Source: Dipteris shenzhenensis
Taxonomy: Eukaryota; Polypodiophyta; Polypodiopsida; Gleicheniales
NCBI GenBank assembly: GCA_047967505.1
Contig: CM106541.1
Direction: 5' to 3' (one strand)
DNA length: 64,000 nucleotides
Shown here: piece by piece, positions 55,270 through 64,000 of the stretch
How positions within the stretch are numbered: position 1 is the first letter of the stretch
How the letters are laid out: every line of letters begins with the position of its first letter
Made by a program: the position numbers and the translations under genes
The notes under the pieces: model-generated
The model's input: only the letters and a program-made list of their open reading frames with translations
Told to the model about the DNA's origin: nothing
The model's database searches: none

Positions 55270-57740
55270 CAACCAGATGTGTAATCATAAACGATGATCT
55301 AGATCATCTTGGTTATGTGATGCTATTGCATGCTTTATGTTCTAAGTTATACTAGCTTGATGATATCTCCTTAACTAGTAATTAGTAATTGGTGTGAGTT
55401 TCGGAGTTTCAAAGATACATAATTATTACATAATATACATGCAATTTATACTATTATTAAATATCTAGTACTATTTGCTATAATTTTTGACATCTAACTG
55501 TATGTGCATTTTATTGATTTCCTACTTAGTTACGTAAACACTCCATTTATATATATGATATTATTATATTGTAAGCTTTCGCTTGTTTGATGTATAATGA
55601 TATGCATGTTTATAGTATTGATGTTAAACTCATACATCGTTTTTTATTAATGGTGGTGAATTCATAAATTATCTAGTTCATATATAAATGGTTAGGTTTC
55701 ATATGATATTACAAGATTATAAACTTCTGTTCATCTGTTATTTAATGATGTTGATGTTAACAAAGTTAATGCTAAACTTACAAATTGCTTGATGAAAGAA
55801 CAAACAAACAGATATGGAAAGCCACGGTAGCAACGATGTTCCTTCAACTCAATATCCTGTAGAAGATGAAGTCATTTCATAATGGGTTCCTCGGCAACCT
55901 AAGATCATTGTACATGAAATTGATCAATTAGAGAAAGAGCTTAGTGTTCCACAACATCAACCTGAGATTATTACTCGAAAGAAGGATCAATTGCAAGAAT
56001 TGTGGGAAGGGCTTCAATATTACAAGGACCCACAATTTGTGAAGTACGTTGCTGAAGGCTCCCACTGCTCTCTATGTCGTGCCACCATCTTGAAAGCCTT
56101 GATTGAATATGAAGTTATCCAAAAATGGCACACTTGATCTCCTGGAACTTTAGTTATATTATGTTTCTGTTTTCACCTTCTTTTTCTTCTAGCTTCAATC
56201 TTAAACTGGTCAAAAATGTATAAAAGTAAATCTTGAATATATAAAACTTGGGTCGTTTGTAAAAGTTGAGCACTCCTTTGTTTGTTTACATGACGGTTTT
56301 TTCCTATTATTATGATATGAATACTATATAATTGGTTTATGCAAGATTTAAAATTCACTTGCGATTTATTCATTTGCGAGTTTACATAGATTCTTGTAAC
56401 ATTATTTTATAACTAAGAGTCCATTTTAAATTGTAGTCCTAGAATTTTCTAGAGTTATACAACTACTATGAATTTATAGCATACCTAAAAAACTTTAAAA
56501 TGCTTATTTTCTACCTAATAGATAATTTTTTTGGAAAATTGAACTTGAAGAAGATCTTGCACCTGATCAGCTTTTAGAACTTTAATTGCTTTATTTTTTT
56601 GTATAACATAACCTTTTATATTACATTGCGAGATTATATATGATATTATGATATTATAAGTCCCTAGTCTCGTTCGCTATTTATGATATTGCTATTAATA
56701 GTACTGATATTAAATTAATATATTACTATGCACTCTAACGATTGCATCAAATATACTTTATCTAGAATTACTATAGCATAAGCAATCAGATATGTAATCA
56801 TAAATGATAATCTAGATCATCTTGATTATGTAATGGTGTTGCATGTTTTATGTTCTAAATTACACTAGCTTGATGATATCTCTTTAACTAGTAATCAGTA
56901 AATGGTGTGAGTTTTGAAGCTTCAAAGATAGATAGCTATTACATAGTGTACATCTAATTTAGACCAGTATTAAATATGTAGTACTATTTACTATAAATTT
57001 TGACTTCTAAATGTATGTGTATTTTATCGATATCCTATTTACTTATATAAATACTTCATTTATATATGATATTATCAGATTGTAAGCTTTCGCTTGTTTG
57101 ATGTTTAATGATGTAAATGTTAAAAGTATTAATGTTAAACTCATATGTTATTTTTTAGTAAAGGCGAGCTTACATATTATCCAATTTAAAGAATTTGTTA
57201 ATCTGTATATTATATTACAAGATAATAAGCTTCTACTCATTTGTTATTTAATGATATCAATGTTAACAAAGGTAAAAGTCATGAACACTACACAATTCAT
57301 TTAAGATTTAAAATTTATTTACGATCTATTTATTTGGGAGTTTACATAGATTCTTGTAGCGTTATTTTATAACTAAAAGTCCATTCTAACTTCTAGTCAC
57401 ACAATTTTATAGAGTTATATAGCTACTACAAATCTATAGCATATTTGAAAACCTTCAAAATGTTCATGTTCTATCTACTAGATAAATTTTGTACAAAACG
57501 AGACTTAAAGAATAGCTTGAACCTAATCTTTCAGAAGTTCAACTGCTCTATTTGTTTGTATAAATTGATCTTCAATATTACATTGCGAGAATATATACGA
57601 TGCCACGATATTATAAGTTTTTACTTGCTTGCTATTTAATGATATCGATGTTGGTAGTGCCAATATTAAATTAATATGTTACTTTGTATTCTAACAGTTG
57701 TATTAAATATACTTTATTTAAAATCACTATGGCATGAGTA
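55270..57740. repeat. About 0.96-kb tandem duplication with unequal content
   Basis: Blocks a (55270-55780) and b (56320-56782) of the first unit match blocks a (56783-57275) and b (57285-57740) of the second, all in the same order and orientation, at roughly 80 percent identity by eye. In the first unit a 0.54-kb segment with an open frame separates a from b. In the second unit a and b are nearly contiguous. Confidence 0.8.
55816..56135 (+). pseudogene. Unknown protein fragment inside the duplication
   Basis: From ATG at 55816 one frame reads MESHGSNDVPSTQYPVEDEV, one TAA, then WVPRQPKIIVHEIDQLEKEL and QLQELWEGLQYYKDPQFVKY, GSHCSLCRATILKALIEYEV, and ends at TGA (56135). It is hydrophilic, partly coiled-coil-like, with one C-x2-C. 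About 106 codons with a single in-frame stop indicate former coding function. I do not recognise the family. Confidence 0.5.
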
Positions 57741-57790
57741 GCTTTTATGATTTATTACTGGTGCTACTTGGTAGAATACTTACATAATGA

Positions 57791-58490
57791 TTGTTGATTA
57801 GTCTAGATCATCACACAACAATGGAGCACAAAAACTCAACAAAGGGAGAGAGTGCAAAGCTAAAGTTTGATATTCAGATGCTTATTCGTGAGTTTTCAAT
57901 TAGGCATGACATGGCATTGACCAATGAGGAAATTAGATCTACTACAACTAGTAAACATTTGCTAGATGGAATGCAAAAGCAAATATTTGAAAGGTTTCAT
58001 GTTGCTTGGCAAAAGCGTGGACACAAAATAGGATCTATCCATGAGACAGTAAACGGATTCTTTCCTAGAATACTTGGGGATATTACAACACAATTACAAA
58101 TACTGCTTAAGGCAAAACACTTTATCTTGCCTATTGATGGACATGATAAACCTGTGGACAATTCTTTGGAAAGAATCACATGCTGCTACCCACAAGAAAA
58201 ATATCAGAGAGAGAGGATCAATAGGGAAAGCAACTACCAGTGCTCTTGTTCATTATACTAAGATGGCTAGTGGATCTGAGGAAAACACTAATGTTGCAGA
58301 CATAAAAGAAAGGGCACAAATTGAACTAGCACTCAATGGTCTGGGTGCAAGCACACCTCAATCAAGGAATAAAGAAACACTAATATCTACACTATGTAGA
58401 ACCAGAGTTACTATTGGGAGTGGAAATCAGATCATGAGGCAAACCATCAATTATCGAGAGTATTTGGGTCTAGTACTTAAATATTGTTGA
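57791..58490 (+). pseudogene. Unknown protein, two overlapping frames
   Basis: The first frame (ATG at 57821) reads MEHKNSTKGESAKLKFDIQM, LIREFSIRHDMALTNEEI, KQIFERFHVAWQKRGHKIGS and IHETVNGFFPRILGDITTQL, to about 58170. A second frame then carries on (ESHAATHKKNIRERGSIGKA, ASGSEENTNVADIKERAQIE, to the stop at 58490). One frameshift near 58160-58200 would join them into about 220 residues. Composition is strongly protein-like. I do not know the family. An acidic exon-like frame after TGTAG at 58645 may be its end. Confidence 0.5.
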
Positions 58491-58615
58491 ATACATTTTG
58501 CATTCTCGTTATACATTGAGTATGGTTAATAACATAGACATGAAAGACAGTTGAATACATTTTACATTCCATTTATCCATTGAGTATGGTTAATAAAATG
58601 AGACATGAAAAATGT
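58487..58615. repeat. 64-bp tandem duplication
   Basis: TTGAATACATTTT starts units at 58487 and 58551; both contain CATTGAGTATGGTTAATAA and ACATGAAA. Confidence 0.9.
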
Positions 58616-58644
58616 AATGGAATTTCATCATATGGTATGATGTA

Positions 58645-58890
58645 GGATCAAGATCCAAAATGGACACATGATGTCTTTCGCAATTCTAACCCTTGCGAAG
58701 AGGTTCCTCCCATCATTGAAAATGGCATTGTGATCCAAACAAATTATGAGGAGCAAGAGTTAGAAGGTGATACTATCAATAAAGACGATGAGAAAAAGGA
58801 TGAGGAGGAAGACGTTATGGGCATTCCAAAGCACACTGATGATGAGCATGATGAAAATGGCTCTAATGGTCAGAGCCTTGATGATTTGTG
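58645..58890 (+). other. Candidate acidic last exon
   Basis: After TATGATGTAG (acceptor-like) the plus strand reads DQDPKWTHDVFRNSNPCEEV, then NYEEQELEGDTINKDDEKKD and DEEEDVMGIPKHTDDEHD, closing at TGA (58890). Very acidic. It follows the frame at 57791-58490 by about 150 bp and may belong to it. Confidence 0.4.
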
Positions 58891-59828
58891 AAAAGTCAAG
58901 TAAATTTTTGGACTCTTTTGATAAATGAGATAAATGCTTTGAACGTTGAATTTGCTTTTGGCCTTTTTTGGCTCATTTGTTTCAAAGTTAGAATTAACTT
59001 TTCAAAAAATTCTTTTTGTTGTATTCAATTGTTAAAGAGATAAAAGTTTTAATGTTGTATGTTGTCTAATACTAAATTGATCATAATGCACACATTATCA
59101 CAAGAACCAACCTCATGACCACCATAATTGATATTGACAAGGGTTGCTCTAGTGATTATGTGCACCAGACCAACATTAGAGTTATGTTCTTCTATGCATT
59201 GTGTGCATTAGTTCAATGTCAGCATGTATTTGTTAATGGTTTTCTCCAATGTTTGAATGATTCTTTGATGGTTTGCTTCAAAGGATTTCTTCATTGGGTT
59301 TTCTCAAAGGGGTTTCTTCAATGTGCAATTATATTAATATTAAGAACTAAAGAGTGTAGACATTGATTACTCAAAAAAAATATAGATGATACATATTTAA
59401 ATGTTTGAAGATGTTAAGTTTACATGAGCTACTGTGGCAATGAATTGCCATCCCAAAATCATATAAAATGATGGTAAGAACTCATGACAACAAAGTGGGC
59501 ACAACCTACTTGCTTGCATGGTGCATATTAAACAAATAAAGTGAAACACATGCCTACAAGATGTGTTATAAAATCAATAGATACATAAGAATTTGTCTGA
59601 CAAATAGAATATAAGAGTGCACTATCACTGCGCACCTCCACTAGAATAGGTTGGCATATGCATTACCTCTAGAATCGAGAGTCATTATATGCATGTATTC
59701 CTACAATTACTATTGAAAGGTGTCTGTTAATACCATAAGTACTTTGGGATTTTAGTAGCTAATTTTGATATAACAAATTAAAAAACCCTTTTAGAGTTTC
59801 CGTAATTTGAGCAAGTATTTTGTTATTT

Positions 59829-60060
59829 CACTAAACTTTGGTTTTGAAAGTTATCTTTAAAAATTGCAATAGAACACTATTCATCATTAGCAAAGTATTT
59901 ATCATAGGAAGTATTTTAGTAGTCTCATTAAATATTTTCTTTTTTCACTAAACTTTGGTTTCAAAACTTATCTTAAAAATCACATCACAATACTATTCAT
60001 CATTTTTAAACTTAAGTCCAGTTCTAAAAATTTTTGAATAGTGTGTTCCTAGCTTTTAGA
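59829..60060. repeat. About 117-bp tandem duplication
   Basis: CACTAAACTTTGGTTT occurs at 59829 and 59946, each followed by TTATCTT(T)AAAAAT and ACTATTCATCATT. Confidence 0.8.
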
Positions 60061-60500
60061 GCCTTCTAGTAGGGAATTGTTAGGAGCAACGTGATAACAA
60101 AGCAACAATGAGAGAAGGGGGAATGCATAAAATACAAAATATAGAAAGCACACAGAATGGAAGAGACAAAGAGACTTCGATATACATGGTTCACCCAATG
60201 TGGGCTACGTCCGAGAAATAACCACTCCTACGTCTTTCTTATCCAACAATTGAAAAGATACAAGATACAAGCAATATATGTGACTAATCTCCTGCTATGT
60301 GAGTCACACCCTTATCTTACAATTTTGACCACACAACTCATAGTCAAATCATGCACCAATGTTTATGTAATTTTGGCTTTGGGGGCACTGCCACTGAACC
60401 CCACCAAGGGGGGCCTAATGCATGTCATCAACCCCCCTTAGAACCCCCCGATGCTGTCCTAGGAGGGGTGTTGCCCCCCCTACCCCCCTTCATAGAATAG
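60060..60500. other. Retroelement-like non-coding sequence with a G/C-homopolymer part
   Basis: GGTTCACCCAATGTGGGCTA (about 60189) and the later GGGGGCACTGCC and CCCCCC runs (60380-60490) resemble LTR or leader sequence of plant retroelements as I remember them. No coding region or termini were identified. Confidence 0.25.
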
Positions 60501-61404
60501 GTATAAGCATGCCTAGGTCCAAAGCACGGCAAAAAATAATCTCTACAAAGGATTAGGCTCCACATATAACAGGAATCGTATGCTTCATGGAGATTGACTA
60601 CCTGCTTCTTAGATTATTTGCTACTCCATAGTTGTCACTCATCTTCTATAGTACAAGTTTTGAGCTCAAACTTGCTTTCTTGAGATGGCATCTCTCCCAA
60701 CAACATGAATTGTCTACATAAAGAAGCCTTGTTCTCACATATCTTCCATGGAAGTTCATCCCTTACATAGCAACCAAGTTTATTTTTTGATTGCTACTAC
60801 TAATACTCTAAAGAAATTGTGATTTGTAGTAGTAAGCTTTGAGGACCTTGTACAATCACAAGTTATTGCCCTAGACTTGCATCAATTTGCTATAGCATAA
60901 TGTGCCTCAATTTAGCAAAACAACTTGTGTGTATATTGCTGTATATATAGTTGCCCATTGTCTAGGGGGATATTTTTATTTTTTGAAATCATGATTTGCT
61001 ATCCTAGACAACCCAAGACTTCTAGTGCAAAAATTTGGATCCCTATGGTATGAATTCAATAGCACTAAATCAACCCTCTTTAGTACCACAATCTAGTCTC
61101 TTTTAGCATCTTATGCAATCACAAATTGCTACAGCTATCGCAAATTCAAAATCTCTACTTTGTTCAAGTTTCTATCATAGCTTGCATTGCATCCTCTCTA
61201 TATCAAGCTATAAGAGTGCTCATTTTTCTATCTTCATGGGGATTGGCTTCTAGTTGAAGATTATTCAAGATTAAAGTTTCCCATCTAGTTTTTACTTTTG
61301 AGGGTTCAAGATTGAGAGAGGTTGCTGACATATAACACTAATGCTTGCTTCTGGTTGGGTTCTTTCTTTAGAGCATGGACTTGAGCAGTTCATCATTTCT
61401 TGAA

Positions 61405-61563
61405 ACTTAGAGGTATTTTCTATTAATGAAGCTCTAATTCATCAACCACCACTAATACAAATTGAAAAGGTTTGAAGCATTACAAACTTAGAGGTGTGAT
61501 CTATAAATAAATCTCTAATTCATCAACCAATGGTACAAATTGAACAAGGTTTGAGGCATTGCA
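61405..61563. repeat. About 79-bp tandem duplication
   Basis: AACTTAGAGGT, CTCTAATTCATCAACCA and GGTTTGA.GCATT recur in two units starting near 61405 and 61485. Confidence 0.85.
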
Positions 61564-61804
61564 AGCTTTAGTAATTATATGAGTGAGATACACAAGGATG
61601 GACAATTTGTGGAAGCACTTCATGAATATACCACCCCTTAGAAACATAGTGCTACAAAAGTATGAATGAGTTTCAACAATCCATCAAGCACAAGTATACT
61701 ATAATTTTGTGCAAAGATTTTTGGAGAAACTCAAGGCTTGAATTTATGGAGGGTACAAGCTTCTAGATCTTGTACCTATTATCAAAAATTCAAAATACAA
61801 GAAC

Positions 61805-61835
61805 GTAGAGGGGGGGATGTAATGCTCAACCCATG
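61805..61835 (+). mobile_element. Possible polypurine tract and LTR start
   Basis: A GA-then-G tract (61805-61817) is followed at once by TGTAATGCTCAACCC, as at the start of a 3' LTR. No pol sequence was recognised upstream, so this may be a LARD-like or eroded element. AATAAAG near 62663 could be the poly(A) signal of an LTR. Confidence 0.3.
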
Positions 61836-62942
61836 GTGATAAATATCTAAGCATCAGAACATGAGGCTACAAATATCAAATATCAAGAAAATATTTAGAG
61901 TCAAAGGAATTTTTTACCATGGCACAGTACGGATATTCAAAGGGGGTAGAAAATCGAGTAGTTGATTATGACTGTGGTAGCTGTGAAGAGGAGAAGATAT
62001 AAATGATCCCAAACTTCACCATATGAAAAAAGTTGGTCTTGGTTGCACGATGTCAGATTTTGTGCTTCCAAGGTCCTTGTGGGCATGATCAGTCATATGG
62101 TGAAGTTTGGGGTCATTTGGAGTACATGGAGTCCCATAAATTCCATCATGTAATCACAAATCAAGGTTTAGGTTGTTGATGTGATATGTTTATTCTAGGA
62201 TATTTTGTGGGGTGATGAATATGCGAGGTGCAAGGGCGGAAGGAGAGGACCTTCTGTAGGAGGATTGAATTCAATTGGTCACTATATTGACCAAGTTTGA
62301 AAGCACATTTTGATCTTTCATTGACAATTATCACCCGAAGGAAAATTGAATATTATGAAGTTCATGGTCCTTCGTTGAATGGTGAAGATGAAGCCTATCC
62401 AGCACATGGTAGATCGTGTTGTTTTGATAAAGCATAGCATTGCTTTGTTTTTGTTCTTAGACACACGATCCGGACCCCTCCATAGCATCATAGCCATTGC
62501 AGGAGTAGTGGGTGTCAGTGATCCCCAAGATATTGACAAAAAAAATCGTTCAACCCACTCTTCTTAGACAAGTCAAAGAGGGTGCAGAACCTAGCAAAAA
62601 GAAGCATAGGCTAGAGTGAAGCGTGCCCTAAAGGGCTGATCCTTGTAAACTCTTTCTGAATTAATAAAGACTACAATTTTTAGTTGATTTCTTTCTTTGT
62701 TATTATTTCCTTTCTTTGAATTGTATGTAAGTTAAATAGAGAAAGACAAAATTTTTTTTTTTCATATTACATGTAAAGAAATTGGAGATTGCAATGAAAA
62801 GACATAGACTACAAAGAATATAAAAAAGGACACTTTATTATATTCATAGGAGCAAAATACAACATTGAGAATCTAATCGCCCAAGGCGCAATACATACAA
62901 CATCTCTAGCCATCACCCAAAGGTGTAGTAAATAAAACAACC

Positions 62943-63331
62943 CTAAGTACCCTTGGGTTTCCTAAGGCGTATGATGAACTGCATATCTTTGTCAAACACG
63001 GTGACCCTCTTCCTATGGATGGCAGCTAGCTGGGTATCATCCATGAGGTTTATCAAGTAGGCCTCAGCTGCGTGCTACAAACCAAGAAGACATCTACTGA
63101 AATATGGTAAGGGCCCTCCACTATCCCTGTCCTGTACCACCTAGACATTGCGCTCTGGTTGAGGTCCTGTATGACCTTGTGCACTACCCTTGCAAAGCTC
63201 GCCTTTGGGATGAGGAGCTCCACAGACTTTTGGTACTTCTATATCTCTCGAAGTGCCACGGTGCCTAGTTTAAACCTATACCTCTTTAGTGGAGGAGTAT
63301 CTCTTTGGCCTCGATATACTGGTGGATGTTG
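62943..63331 (-). pseudogene. Histone H3 variant pseudogene, CENH3-like
   Basis: Histone H3 variants package DNA; CENH3 marks centromeres. The minus strand reads KRYRFKLGTVALREI, a TAG, then KYQKSVELLIPKASFARVVH and KVIQDLNQ..MSRW. After a frame change it reads LLGL, a TAG, then [20 protein letters not shown] and [14 protein letters not shown], ending KPKGT and TAG at 62943. GTVALREI.KYQK..ELLI and AAEAYL..L.DT.L.AIH.KRVT..KD are the H3 fold in full. LLIP in place of LLIRK, RW where H3 has RF, and a longer stretch before RW fit CENH3 better than ordinary H3. The part after RW is about 40 bp too long (GTACAGG ... TTTCAG looks like a tiny intron). Two stops and a missing start make it a pseudogene. 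H3 identity is firm, CENH3 origin is inference. Confidence 0.75.
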
Positions 63332-63831
63332 TCCTTGTAAGAAAACAATACAACGTCTGTGCTCAACAGATAACAGGATCTCGTACGCAAGAGAGAATAA
63401 ATATAGTATGGAGAATCAAAAATTTGATTACTGTAGAACTGATACAATAGATGGCGCTGCCTCCCAACCGTGCGCTCCTGTGAAAGAAGCTTCGATGGCG
63501 AGGTGGACACAGTAGAGGACGGAGGCTGGATGCTAAGGAATCAAGGTTACTGTAGCCAGTGATGAAATGGGCTTTATGGGCTTGCTCTTATATAGCCACC
63601 AGCCGTAGTCGGTTGGGCTCAATTGGTGACCGACCTAGTCCACCCAAAACGGTCGACTGGGGGTTGGTCCCGAAATAGGCCACCGACCACACGATAGAAT
63701 CGGTGCGCAAAATAGAGCAACTAACCTACTGTCTCCATTCGGCCCACAGCCATCCGGGATCATCTGGGACTCCAAACGAGCCTCGCAACCCGAGAGTGGG
63801 CTGCCACGAGAAATGCTCCATCTACCCTCTG

Positions 63832-64000
63832 TGTTGCACAAGTAAATCAAACTGCCCACAAGCCTTCTATACTTCACTTTGTCCACTAGTGGTGATGAAT
63901 CCTCATTTGAGAGCTTCACGTCAACCTCCATAGGGGTACCAACTGTCTTGCACTCAGCCATGCCAAATGCCTTTAGTATCTCTTCAGCATACTTCAGCTA
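63832..64000 (-). mobile_element. Ty1/Copia RT C-terminal end, truncated
   Basis: From the window edge the minus strand reads LKYAEEILKAFGMAECKTVG, then TPMEVDVKLS and VKYRRLVGSLIYLCNT, the conserved Copia segment between RT and RNase H. After CNT the family continues RPDI.., but here unrelated sequence begins at about 63832, so the element is broken. The rest of the RT lies outside the window. The sequence next to the break (63600-63700) carries GGTCGACTGG-like motifs reminiscent of the repeats at 12086. Confidence 0.85.

Overview
The window is nuclear DNA of a land plant, most likely a seed-free vascular plant such as a fern. The evidence is PLS-class PPR genes with very uniform internal repeats, a plastid-type LON-domain protein, sucrose synthase exons, a plant bHLH, LRR sequence, many decayed Ty3 chromoviruses, and a Penelope-like element. 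The fern call is inference; the land-plant call is firm. Gene density is very low and most of the sequence is repeat-derived.

Layout. 0-6 kb: two decayed Ty3 elements, gag-protease on + and RT/integrase/chromodomain on -. 6-12 kb: AT-rich intergenic DNA with small tandem repeats. 12-15.6 kb: a nest of decayed retroelements (possible LTR with 26-bp repeats, LINE tail, Copia RT scrap, Ty3 integrase with chromodomain and 3' LTR). 16-22.7 kb: a PPR relic, minisatellites and a long decayed gene of unknown family. 23-27.8 kb: a LINE on the minus strand, a zinc knuckle and minisatellites. 28-31 kb: duplications, a minus-strand LTR and an internally deleted Ty3 element.

31.5-54 kb is the gene-like part. 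Two related PPR loci lie 10.5 kb apart in the same orientation (PPR-A 31555-34678, probably able to make protein; PPR-B 42700-45390, decayed). Between them is a Penelope-like element with a long upstream ORF. To the right lie a hAT-type DNA transposon with perfect TIRs and an 8-bp target duplication that carries three sucrose synthase exons, a LON-domain gene with a late stop, an LRR pseudogene, and bHLH exons flanked by 0.4-0.5-kb direct repeats.

54-64 kb is AT-rich, with a 0.96-kb tandem duplication, unassigned exons, LTR-like DNA, a broken histone H3 of CENH3-like character, and the end of a Copia element.

The genes do not form a pathway. The themes are gene-fragment capture, tandem duplication and decay. 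PPR-A and the LON-domain protein are the only loci I would treat as possible proteins; both would act in organelles.
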